A stretch of 64,000 bases of DNA. Origin: Macrosoma leucophasiata (lineage: Eukaryota; Arthropoda; Insecta; Lepidoptera; Hedylidae). Shown here in pieces: positions 54,835 through 64,000 of the stretch. The notes below the pieces were generated by a model, which was given only the letters and a program-made list of their open reading frames with translations, did not search any database and was not told the origin of the DNA. Position 1 is the stretch's first letter; every line of letters begins with the position of its first letter. The stretch is taken from assembly GCA_036365455.1 (NCBI GenBank), contig JAWQUS010000003.1, forward strand, positions 6,158,001 to 6,222,000, given 5' to 3'. Position numbers and translations under genes: made by a program.

Positions 54835-55060
54835 GATTCATGATGCGAATGTGGATGGTTGCAGAGGTCCAGGAAGAGCAAGACTGACCTGACCAAATAG
54901 GTCGAGTTCTGTGTGATGGTGGGGTCGAAAGTCTTAAGAATCGGCGTGCATGTATGAAGAAAAGAAAAGGAAGCACGGGAGGTGTGTCAGGACCGGGATA
55001 CCTGGTGCTCCACACTCTCTGCCTACCCCATTAGGGATCTGGCGTGAAGATACATACATA
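54835..55060 (+). repeat. LINE ORF2 C-terminal tail, ACMK type
   Basis: The + strand carries GTGGATGGTTGCAGAGGTCC, GGCGTGCATGTATGAAGA and CACACTCTCTGCCTACCCCA, then GATCTGGCGTGAAGATACAT. It is the most complete nucleotide copy of this tail in the window; the reading frame is broken. Confidence 0.65.
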
Positions 55061-55199
55061 TTAGGAGTAATAAAAAGTATCATCCTGTTTCAAAATTTCA
55101 GTATCCACAAATATAAGAGGACCATCAACACGCATGAAAGAACATACGATTATATAAAACCAGAGAACAGGGCCTGCAATCTGCGATCTATTTGATAGA

Positions 55200-56375
55200 G
55201 TAGAAGTTGAAGTTGAAAGAGTAAAATAAAAATATTCGAAAGAAAACACCAACGAGGCTATTGTAAGTTAAGTCAAGATTTAAGGCTAAGCTGAATGCTA
55301 CGCTTGCCGTTCACGAAATGTTTGAAGGTAGTTGCGAATAATTTTCAAACTGCTGTCACTCTGTCTGTCCGGGAAAACGAAAACGGAAAAGCGACCGAAA
55401 CATCGGGTTGATTTTAAACATCATAATGATATAATATAGGCAAGGTACGTAATGCCGTAAAACTGGTTTTATTTCAATAAGTGTAACTACTACCTAAAAA
55501 ACACGTCACTGTCACATTATTAATTTAATTTATACCATTTATTTTTTTCGTATGGCGATACGAAAATTTATCTTTATTTAAATATAACAACACAGAAAAT
55601 TTGTTTTGTTTTTGTAATCAAGTTATAAAAAACAATATTAAATAAAATGTATTATAATATACATTTAAATACATTTTATTTAATATTGTTATATTGCTAT
55701 ATTGCTTTAGTTAAATTCTAGTCTTTAGCCGTCATCAAATTTTATAAGTCCTAAATATTCCAACTTCGTAATTCAAATGTGTTGAACACTGTCGAATAAG
55801 TACTCATCCATTGGCTGACTCATTTGGAAAATTGTAATGAGAGCAAAAAAATATTGAGCCTAACAGCATCACAGTAGCCATGATGGCCTACACAATGATT
55901 GATGAATCAGAGGACGTATTTGTGACTCATGCTGCAAATATTTACCTGTTCTGAAATAAAGATTGTCATTTTATATTTACAATCAAGGCACGGTAATTAA
56001 CCGGGTGGCAAGTGCGTTACATACACTAAAAACGGGGTTATTTTTTAGTGAATATTACGGTATATTTTACATTTAGTTCCAAGCCTCGCTTATGAGGATT
56101 TCAATAAGTATATTATTATAACGTGACTTCGTTCGTGCTACTTGAACGAAGTCACGATCTTTCAAAAATATTGTAAGAACATGGTTCTAATCATCTAAAA
56201 AATATTTTAGTGCATTTTAAGCTACTTATGTCAGCTGCACTAAAAAATTGCTGGTTAGTATATTTTTGTAGCAAATAGTTTATCGAAGTACCATTAAAAA
56301 AAACATTATTTTTCATGTTACACCATTTATTACATCACCGCATTGATAATACAGGGTTAATTTAAATTAGCGCAT
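55200..56375. other. intergenic with two hairpins, no gene
   Basis: A 23-bp inverted repeat (AACAATATTAAATAAAATGT at about 55631 and its inverse ending about 55691) and a perfect 13-bp hairpin (CGTGACTTCGTTC, 56122-56134 with 56144-56156) are the only structures seen. Confidence 0.6.
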
Positions 56376-56380
56376 CACCT

Positions 56381-56406
56381 CTTATCTTATCTTATCTTAT
56401 CTTATT
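56381..56406. repeat. (TCTTA)n tail of the LOA-like element
   Basis: Five tandem pentamers; read on the - strand they form the 3' terminus of the retrotransposon. Confidence 0.9.
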
Positions 56407-56472
56407 GTGGGGCCAGCTGTTACACTGGGACACTTCGACCCATTGGGATCTTTTGTGTTCACCCCCAAGACC

Positions 56473-59295
56473 CTATATACTTCCATCCATGGTCCCTTTA
56501 AATATATCTGAGATATATTTGATGGTGTCCCTAATGTACAGTACCTTATAATCTCCCGGTGTAGGATATGCCACCCCGAGGATCTTCATACGCTTACCAG
56601 CAAGGCCATCACATTGGCATAAGAGATGTTCCATTGTCTCCTCGTGCTCACCACAAGCTCTGCACAGTGAATCTTCACCCAGGTGCATTCGCTGTAGGTG
56701 CTGCCTCGTGCCGAAATGGCCTGTGAAAACTCCCACAATCATTCGCAAACCTTGCCTATTTAATCGTAGGATGTTCTTATTGTAGATCGTGTCGACCCCT
56801 AGAAACCTTTTCGAATGTACCTGTCCCTGGACGTTCGTCCATTCCTTCAGATGTCGTTCTGCGGCATACGCCCTTAAGGCAGTGTATGTGGTGCTTGCTG
56901 AAATTCCCACGAATGGCTCAGGACCCACTAGTTTGGTATTGGAACCAAGTCTAGCTAGTTCATCGGCCCTTTCATTGCCCCTGATGCCTTCATGCCCCGG
57001 CACCCATATTAGCCTAACTCTGTTGTGCTTACCTAATTTATTAAGGGTTTGCACACCTTCAAGTATCAGCCTCGAGTTAACCCTAAACGATGTCAGGGCT
57101 TTCAGAGCTGCCTGGCTATCGCTGAGAATGTAAATGTCTTTCCCGGCTGCACCACTTGACAGACTCTCCTTGGCACATGTCACAATCGCATAAGCCTCTG
57201 CTTGGAAAACTGTGGCATATTTACCCATACTTTGACTACACTCGTAGTCACAGCTGTATACTCCAGCCCCTGTACCAGCAGTCATCTTGGATCCATCAGT
57301 ATACCAGACTACGCTGTTGGGTCCAAGAGAGCGCATTCCCCTTTTCCACTCCTCCCTTGTCGGGATGGTGACGTTGTAGTTCCTATGGAATACAAACGTA
57401 GTTAGACATTTGTCACTTACCATGTGCAGTACTCTATCAAGCCCAGTGTTGGTCTCGAATCGCGTGTGTTGCAATCTCGGCATGGAGCTGTGCCAATAAC
57501 CAGCTGTCGCCAGTCTATGGAGTGCTTTCCTAGCTTCGACCTCAACTGTTATGTGAAGTGGTTCAAGTCCCAAAATGATTTCCAAGGCCGCTGTGGGTGT
57601 AGTGCGGAAAGCACCAGAAATGGCCATGCATGCCGTTCTCTGTATCTTTCGTAGAAGTTCTCTACATGTCGTCAGTTTGGTACTTGGCCACCACACTATA
57701 CTACCATATAACAGAATGGGTCGAACCATTACTGTATACAACCATTTTATTACCTGTGGTTTCAGACCCCAGGTTTTGCCATACGTTGATCTGTACCAGC
57801 CAAAAATTCTAAGAGCCTTTTGGGTAATACAGTTAACATGGCCCTTCCACGTGAGCTTTTTATCTAGTGTTACACCTAAATACTTTACCTCTGTGGACCA
57901 TTCCAGCTCCACATTACAAAGAGTTAGTCTCCTTAGTTCTGTTAGAGCCCTTCGTCTTGTAAACGGTATTATCGTAGTTTTAGACGGGTTGATAGTCAAA
58001 CTATTGTGTTTACACCAGTGTTCAACCATCATCAGTGCTTTCTGCATAAGAGTTGATACAGTACCCGGAAACTTACCATTGACCATAATGGCCAGGTCGT
58101 CCGCATAGCCCACTGTATAAAAAGCACCCTCGTTGAGCTCAACCAAGAGCGAATTTACAACGAGGCTCCACAAAAGCGGTGATAGAACCCCCCCTTGCGG
58201 GCACCCTCTCGTTGTTTTCGCCTTTATGGACTCACCCATTACAGTAGAGTTTATTATCCTCCCCTTTAGCATGCATTCGATCCATTTGCAAAGGGTATCA
58301 TTAATACCATGCTCTGTTGCAGCCCTTCTGATGGATAGGAAGGTGGTGCGATCAAATGCTCCTTCCACATCCAGGAATGCTCCTAGGCATATTTCTTTAT
58401 TTTCTAGGGCTGCCTCAGCACGACTTACCACATAATGTAGTGCAGTTTCAGTTGACTTACCAGGCTGATAGGCGCACATAAGTCTCTGCAATGGTTTCTT
58501 CTTTAGTGGACCCTCCCGTATGTGTCTATCCACTAATTTTTCCATTGCCTTAAGCAGAAATGATTGAAGACTAATAGGTCTATATGATTTAGCCTCCTCG
58601 TAGTCTGCCTTACCCGGTTTTGGTATAAATACCACATTTACCTGTCTCCAAGCCTTCGGTATATAACCAAAGGCGATACAAGCCCTGTATAACCTACAAA
58701 GATGTTTATTAAGTATAGGCATACCTTGTTGTAGCATTACAGGATAGATTCCATCCGGGCCAGGGGATTTGAATGGCTGGAAGGTTCCCATGGCCCAGGC
58801 AATCTTTTTATCGTCTACTACCTTTTTCGCAGTCATCCAGTCATGTTTACGAGTGTGGCACTGCACTTCTTCTGCATGAATCGCATCTTCATCATCATGT
58901 AGAGCAATAGAGTCCGGAAAGTGTGTGTTTAGCATTACCTCTAACGTATCCCTCCCGGATTCGGTTAGTCGACCGTCATGTTTGCGGACTGTCGTAAGTG
59001 GACAGTCTTTGGTTGTCGACAACGCCTTCGAGAGTCGCATCCCTTCTGGGGCACTAGTAATTCTACTACAGTGATCTCTCCAAGCCCTGCGTTTTGCCTT
59101 CCTAACTGCATTGCTGTACAGTGTAAGGGCCCTCGAATATATTTCAAAGTTCTTACAAGCTTTGGCAGTGTTGAAGGCCCGTCTGGCCTCCTGACGGCTC
59201 TTCGCTACCTCAGGAGTCCACCATGGTTCCTTTTTACTAATTACCTTATGCTCTGGGCAATTGCTTACCCACGAGGTCACAATGGCTTTGCACAA
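56473..59295 (-). CDS. LOA-like ORF2 C-terminal part: reverse transcriptase, RNase H, zinc knuckle
   Basis: 940 codons are open without a stop. The reverse transcriptase has SPGPDGIYPVML, YRPISLQSFLLKAMEKL, YQPGKSTETALHYVV, FLDVEGAFDRTTF, GCPQGGVLSPLLW and YADDLAIM near residue 395. An RNase H domain follows with all four acidic positions visible: WYTDGSKMTAG, FQAEAYAIV, ILSDSQAALKAL and GNERADELAR. A CX2CX8HX4C knuckle (CRACGEHEETMEHLLCQC) is near the C-terminus. The start is arbitrary because the true ORF begins with the endonuclease upstream; a TAG and a frame change separate them. The enzymatic domains look intact. Confidence 0.92.
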   Translation of the reverse strand: MCKAIVTSWVSNCPEHKVISKKEPWWTPEVAKSRQEARRAFNTAKACKNFEIYSRALTLYSNAVRKAKRRAWRDHCSRITSAPEGMRLSKALSTTKDCPLTTVRKHDGRLTESGRDTLEVMLNTHFPDSIALHDDEDAIHAEEVQCHTRKHDWMTAKKVVDDKKIAWAMGTFQPFKSPGPDGIYPVMLQQGMPILNKHLCRLYRACIAFGYIPKAWRQVNVVFIPKPGKADYEEAKSYRPISLQSFLLKAMEKLVDRHIREGPLKKKPLQRLMCAYQPGKSTETALHYVVSRAEAALENKEICLGAFLDVEGAFDRTTFLSIRRAATEHGINDTLCKWIECMLKGRIINSTVMGESIKAKTTRGCPQGGVLSPLLWSLVVNSLLVELNEGAFYTVGYADDLAIMVNGKFPGTVSTLMQKALMMVEHWCKHNSLTINPSKTTIIPFTRRRALTELRRLTLCNVELEWSTEVKYLGVTLDKKLTWKGHVNCITQKALRIFGWYRSTYGKTWGLKPQVIKWLYTVMVRPILLYGSIVWWPSTKLTTCRELLRKIQRTACMAISGAFRTTPTAALEIILGLEPLHITVEVEARKALHRLATAGYWHSSMPRLQHTRFETNTGLDRVLHMVSDKCLTTFVFHRNYNVTIPTREEWKRGMRSLGPNSVVWYTDGSKMTAGTGAGVYSCDYECSQSMGKYATVFQAEAYAIVTCAKESLSSGAAGKDIYILSDSQAALKALTSFRVNSRLILEGVQTLNKLGKHNRVRLIWVPGHEGIRGNERADELARLGSNTKLVGPEPFVGISASTTYTALRAYAAERHLKEWTNVQGQVHSKRFLGVDTIYNKNILRLNRQGLRMIVGVFTGHFGTRQHLQRMHLGEDSLCRACGEHEETMEHLLCQCDGLAGKRMKILGVAYPTPGDYKVLYIRDTIKYISDIFKGTMDGSI

Positions 59296-59330
59296 CCTCT
59301 CTGCTTCGAATTCAATATCCTAGGCTGAGT

Positions 59331-60170
59331 TCAGTTTACCTGTAGATTCCCTAGTTCTACTTTTAGGTCACGTCTAAACGACGTCCAGTCAGTGTGCCGG
59401 GGATTCCTTCTTCGTACAGCTGCATCCGTGGGCTTTACTGTGCGATACGTAAAGCATATGTAGTTGTGATCCGATAAGGAAACTTCACCTGACACATGCC
59501 AGTTGTCAATGTTTTTGCTGGCCCTATTGGTGGCTAGCGTAACATCTATGACCTCTGCTCTTCGAGCATTTACAAATGTAGGCTTATTGCCCTTATTAAG
59601 GATTTGAAGATTTGAACTTACCACAAAGTCTAGTAACTTCTCTCCCCTTCGATTTATATCCGAGCTCCCCCAAGCGATGTGGTGAGAGTTCGCGTCGCAG
59701 CCCACGATGAGGTCAAGGTTCTCGTGGTTGCAGTTGTCTACCAGTGTCCTGAATTCAGCGGACGCCGGCTCTTCTTTCTCGTAGGGGAAATAAGCAGAAG
59801 CAAGGGTAGCTGTTCTTCTCGAATTTCCCCTACCAGCCTCAACCTTAACCACCGTAAGGTCCCTAGAACATAATGCATTTAGTGGAATGACATTTACACT
59901 ATCCCTAACATATATGCATGTTCTCATGTCACCGGTGGCACATTTATAGTAAATGAAGCCGCCACAGTTACCTAAGCCTTTGATCTGTCCCCTATATAAA
60001 TAGGGTTCCTGAATCAACGCTATGTCAAATTTGCCCATCTTTAACTGCCTTGCCAGAAGAGCTGTGGCAGCCTTAGAATGGTGAAGGTTAATCTGTACGC
60101 ACCTTAGGTCTGCTATGCTTGTGGTGGCTGTCAGAAGACCATTACTGGTCCTCCGACAGAAGATCTTCAA
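59331..60170 (-). pseudogene. LOA-like ORF2 N-terminal part: endonuclease
   Basis: The frame opens with MKIFCRRTSNGLL and carries RCVQINLHHSKAATALL, FDIALIQEPYL with the catalytic Glu, LDLIVGCDANSHHIAWGSS, RAEVIDVTLAT and VSLSDHNYICF with the His at the active site. It ends in TGA at 59331 after LGNLQVN. The reverse transcriptase lies in another frame, so an indel has split one original protein. Its first 29 bases overlap the end of ORF1 in another frame, a common arrangement for translational coupling or re-initiation. Confidence 0.9.
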
Positions 60171-60924
60171 GGGCGGAGGTGACGCTCACGTCAAGACATG
60201 TCGCCTCCTCCAGCTCCTCTTCACTTGCGTCTTCTACCGCCCCCGACTGGGTAGTCAGCGGCGATGAGGTCGCTCTTCCCCGGGGTGGTTCAGCCTCCTC
60301 TTTCCCTGATCCCGACCCGCCTTCAGCGCATACTGCAGCTGCTCTCTTGAAGAGGGCAGCAAGAGCATCGCCCTCAGCCGGCTCTGCAGCCGCCTTCACC
60401 TCCGTCCCGGGCCTCAGTGCCGATGAGGGACCGGGCTGTGGAACCAACTCAGTAGGTTTTGAGCTCGGCTCCCCCCTCGGCCCGGAGTCCGACAGCAGCT
60501 TAAAGTGGCTGCGGTCCAGCCCTGTTGTGAGGGTGAAGCCACGTTCAGCGATGTAATCCGCCGACACTTTATCCATCAGGACAATGTGCCGAGCACTGAT
60601 TCCCTCGGTGACCGTCTCCACAACCCTCCACTTTTTGGCCTGTACCTTCGGATGGATGCGCTGGATTACCCCTAGGACTGACGCGAGCTCAAGTTTGCCG
60701 GCATTCCTAGTCCTCCAGGCCATCTTCACCGGTTTGGGCAGGTCCTTGGCGTTCACCACCCTGTACGAAGTGCCCTTGATAGACATGCCATCCTGGGCAC
60801 TCAGCCAGGTTGCTGAGCGCTGGTCTTCACACTGCACATGCAGTGCCCCCGCTATGATATTGCCCAGAATGATAACTGGCAACGGATCCGGCTGAGCAAT
60901 CAGCCTCTCCCATAGCAGCATCAC
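60142..60924 (-). CDS. LOA-like ORF1 (Gag-like), 5'-truncated
   Basis: The N-terminal half (VIILGNIIAGALHVQCEDQR, AWRTRNAGKLELASVLGVIQ) resembles the nucleic-acid-binding domain of LOA-type ORF1 proteins. The C-terminal half is a low-complexity Ala, Pro, Ser, Glu linker ending in ALEDLLSEDQ. No CCHC knuckles remain, and upstream of about 60925 a stop closes the frame. At 260 codons it is shorter than usual for this group, so part of the 5' end is probably missing. Confidence 0.75.
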   Translation of the reverse strand: MMLLWERLIAQPDPLPVIILGNIIAGALHVQCEDQRSATWLSAQDGMSIKGTSYRVVNAKDLPKPVKMAWRTRNAGKLELASVLGVIQRIHPKVQAKKWRVVETVTEGISARHIVLMDKVSADYIAERGFTLTTGLDRSHFKLLSDSGPRGEPSSKPTELVPQPGPSSALRPGTEVKAAAEPAEGDALAALFKRAAAVCAEGGSGSGKEEAEPPRGRATSSPLTTQSGAVEDASEEELEEATCLDVSVTSALEDLLSEDQ

Positions 60925-60959
60925 CTCTTACAGGCAGCCTCTCTACATCGATCCCAATT

Positions 60960-61990
60960 CATATACAAATCATATAAAAAAATTGAGAGGGTGTAAAATG
61001 TACCAAACAATACTCCTATCCATAATTCAGACGATTCGGGAGATGAGTCGTCGATCGTAGCGACTTTCTGAATTGTTTTAAGGGCTACCCTTCGGGCGCG
61101 ACTCTATATACAAACTTTAGATTTAGTGGAAGTAGCCAGCAGGGTGCAAGGTATCTTCATGTCTTAATCTGATGCGCTTGAGTAAATACAAAATATAATA
61201 AAGGTATTCAGCCCACCTTTTACCACTAGGTATCATAAATTTAACTTAAATGGTCCAATAGTTATGAAATAAATTGAGACGCAAAAGTGACGCTATAAGA
61301 AATCTGTTCTCGATTTTAATGGGTTGTTGACAAAATGTATAATAAATACAAACAGACATGGTAGTAGTGATCGGGAGAAACAGAGCCTGACCTACTTGGA
61401 TCAAATTCTTCTTCTATTATAGTTAAGTTAAATTCATTTTTTTTGGAGGGAAACCCATTAATGTTAGGTACCCGCCGTCAAGGAGAACAGACGGCAGGTA
61501 GTATGAAACTCGAGTCCCTGAAACCCCACTGTGATCCAACCCCACCGGCGGCTGTTTGCTTCGGAGCCCTCTACAATCCAAGCCCTTTGGCTCCAACCAA
61601 CGCCTACCGTGTGTGAAACACCTGCTCGCCAGCCAGTTTGGGACCATTCTTGTGACAAATTAATGTTTCCCAGTCCATCGCCCGGAGGTTCCTGTCCAGA
61701 CCACTCATAATATCAGGCGTCCCATACCACCCGGGTGGAAAAGTTCATGGGCACGCAGTTCCGCCCTGATTGAGCATGAACGTCAAAGAATTAGGACCCT
61801 TAAACCTTTCTCCCCGCGGTCTCAACAGGTCTCCATCAAAAAACGGCTCAGACTGGGTTTCTCTTTTCTTCGCCGGTACGGAGGAAACTAAACTGCTGCT
61901 GCGTTTTCAAAACACAATGTTGAATAATGTAGCTTACATTTTCAATAATTTTTAAATCAATAGTTAATGATATTAAATTTGTAATATACA
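60960..61990. other. unidentified, partly GC-richer segment
   Basis: From 61440 to 61910 the base composition and overlapping ORFs on both strands (61423-61658 -, 61770-61955 +) suggest an old retroelement leader or coding piece. No domain could be read and it could not be assigned to the LOA-like element. Confidence 0.35.
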
Positions 61991-61994
61991 AATA

Positions 61995-62125
61995 CTGAAT
62001 CAGAATCAGAATCAGAAACTCATTTATTCGTTTAGGGTGACAGGAACCTCTTAAAACACGTCAAATACAAACAAAATAAATTAAAGTGAATAACAATTGA
62101 TATACATGTCAAACAAGATAAAAAA
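61995..62125 (-). repeat. retroelement 3' end with (CAGAAT)n tail
   Basis: ATCAGAATCAGAATCAGAAA then CTCATTTATTCGTTTAGGG reads on the - strand as a coding-independent 3' end with short tandem tail repeats. Confidence 0.5.
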
Positions 62126-62549
62126 ATATATGTATAGTCATGTAAAAAGTATATCAGTAGAATCTCTCTCATTTCCCCTTTACAAACTGATAACAAAGAG
62201 TAAAAAGAAAAGAAAAAGAGTCATTCCTTGTCATTCAGACGGCTGAAGAATCGGGTATAAGACGCGTGTCCACTTTCTGTCTGCGAAATACTTCAATATT
62301 TACCGGCGCTTAGACAAACTTATTTGGTTCGCAAATAACGGTTGATGAATCACTGTATGCAAATAAATCATTGAAGACTGTTGAATGAGTAGCGTTTTGA
62401 CAAACCTTTGGTGATGTAACGTTACGAATGTAAAAAACCGAATATGATTTTCAAAGTAAAGCCGATGGGATTGCAATTAAATTATCTACTATAATATCAT
62501 TGACCTGTCACCTTTTCGAAAAAGTAGCAGACACTACATACATACACAT

Positions 62550-62830
62550 TTACTGATGGTAGAGTTCCAGCGTAGGAGCTCGAGGGCGTAGACATTAACT
62601 AATCTATCTGCCGCCAAATGGTAGTGTTCAGCACTATCGTGTTCCGGATGGTAATGTACGGCCCCGTAAAAACTTATCACAGAGACATATCATCTAAGGT
62701 CTCAGGGGTGGCAACTCATCTGCATTTTGACCTCTGGTATTTGTGTGGGTGTCTATAGGCTGCAGTCATCACTTAACATCAATGTGAGCTGCATGCTTGT
62801 TTGCCGCTGCTATCATGTAAAAAATAAAAA
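62550..62830 (+). repeat. R270, near-complete copy
   Basis: ACTGATGGTAGAGTTCCAGC to GCATGCTTGTTTGCCGCTGC, ending ATCATGTAAAAAATAAAAAG. Only about 20 bp around the CACCACC arm and about 10 bp around GGTTAGATGG are missing. Confidence 0.8.
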
Positions 62831-64000
62831 GTAATAATATCAAATAGGTACTAAAACTCAGTCAAGATCTTATACTCTGTAAGAATGGCTACGTATCTCG
62901 TGTAAAGTCTTTGTGTGATAGGTAAACATAAAAGAATCGAATTAAATCGGCCAAAAAAATAACCATCCCAAACTTAGCATATTCATTTATTTTATATTAC
63001 GCATTATGCCAAAATAAAAATTCTATCAAGTTCATTCTAAAATCATGAAAGACAAAATTTTTCGCACAGCAAACACAAGAAGCCGCGTAACTCGTGACTA
63101 ATTTCTCGTTCGGTCAAGTTTTAACTGTATCATGTAAAAACGCGATAAAGAAACTAAATTGAGCTAAGTTGGCTGCTATCACTGCACTTTTATTTTATTT
63201 ATCATCAGCCAGTCATGACTTTTATGTAATTAACATAATGTTTCGGTACATCAAACGCATAAATATTTTATAAGCAAAGTGGTTTTATCAGTAAATAAGT
63301 ACAAAAAGGGGGATATAGTTTTATTATGGCTATAGGGGCATCGAGATGGTTCCCTCATAAATACGGCCCGTGTTAATTGGTACCTTGTTCGCCATGTTAA
63401 ACCATGTGCTTATCAAAAACAAGGTTGTAAAAGATTTGTTTTGGCCGAAATCGCTTGTCGAGAAGATAAGGGCCATCTTAAAAAGGTGTGAGGTCTTTTT
63501 TGGCGACAGAAGCGAATATTATATTTTAAGTAGGGGATTAGGGTGCGTTTGTATAAACAGATATTGTGTTAACGTTTAGCATTGAGGTTGTCGTGATGCC
63601 ATTAGTGCTGGCAAATTAACAATGGTTTTCTTTTCGATAGTATTTACCTGAATAAATCCGGCAGACCTATCGATTTAGAGAGTTCACAGTATTGATAGCA
63701 TCGGTAAATTTATAATACTATTTAAGGAATGTAGTACTAACGGTAACATCGACAGATTTAATAATTTAGATAATTTACTATATCTGACAACTAACATAAG
63801 ATACAAAACGTAAGGCTAATCTGACAACTAACATAATAATATACAGAAAAGAGTTATAGATATTATCTATTATACCTATTTACGTCTAGAATATCGACAG
63901 TATCGATATCAATAAACATTCGAATTGAAAACTTCCTCCTTTTTGAAGTCGGTTAATAAAATGGAGAGTTTTGCAACTAATGGACAATATTGTCACGTTT
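62830..64000. other. intergenic, no gene seen
   Basis: The ORF at 63370-63579 has no recognised domain and starts without an ATG at its 5' end. ATCGAT-type clusters lie at 63640-63910. Confidence 0.4.

Larger units (their letters stand above)
56378..60960 (-). mobile_element. LOA/I-group non-LTR retrotransposon, nearly full length
   Basis: The - strand order is ORF1 (60924-60142), endonuclease (60170-59331), reverse transcriptase and RNase H (59295-56473), then a 70-bp 3' UTR ending in (ATAAG)n at 56406-56381. Short-repeat tails are typical of this group. ORF1 appears 5'-truncated and ORF2 has a break near 59300-59335. Presence of RNase H puts it in the I/LOA/R1 side of the LINE tree rather than CR1 or RTE. 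Confidence 0.9.

Noticed and set aside
57575..58108. 177-codon + strand ORF
   Set aside because: It is a shadow of the reverse transcriptase on the opposite strand.
63370..63579. 69-codon ORF at the right end
   Set aside because: It has no known domain, and the flanking AT-rich DNA offers no splice site or promoter to support it.

Overview
The window looks like a piece of an insect nuclear chromosome, most likely from a moth or butterfly. It is AT-rich, has small exons in long introns, and is crowded with short dispersed repeats, tRNA-derived SINEs, non-LTR retrotransposons and a mariner. The lepidopteran assignment is an inference from repeat style and was not tested by search.

One host gene stands out. 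Six exons on the + strand (13091-13340, 22788-22948, 23724-23816, 29536-29694, 31026-31196, 32006-32188) splice cleanly into a 338-residue protein. It has a hydrophobic leader, a furin-type RQRR site, two N-glycosylation sequons, three cysteines in the mature part and four predicted amphipathic helices. The intron phases are 1-0-0-0-0. The 3' UTR carries two TTATTTATT nonamers and at least four more ATTTA motifs. Together these features suggest a secreted four-helix-bundle cytokine, possibly a divergent Unpaired-type JAK/STAT ligand. The helical exons are well supported. The first exon and the exact identity are not.

The 1-13 kb region is gene-poor: a decayed mariner, SINEs and repeat fragments. 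From 13 to 33 kb lies the cytokine-like gene, whose introns hold many transposon copies plus three repeat-poor, GC-richer stretches (promoter/exon 1, 16.0-16.8 kb and 23.95-25.8 kb). From 33 to 46 kb are more repeats, one orphan exon-like ORF on the - strand (34677-34862), a long palindromic element, a tRNA gene with an oversized anticodon loop and a MITE. From 46 to 61 kb there are three large non-LTR retrotransposons, all on the - strand: an RTE-type endonuclease fragment, a CR1/L2-like element and a LOA/I-group element with RNase H. Each carries coding breaks. The last 3 kb has repeats and no gene.

A dispersed repeat of about 270 bp, here called R270, occurs some twenty times. Its 5' end forms a nested hairpin and its A-rich 3' end matches the tail of a LINE at 41-42 kb, so it is probably a non-autonomous retroelement driven by that LINE. 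Orientation is given with the A-rich end as 3'. Repeat boundaries are read by eye and are approximate unless noted.
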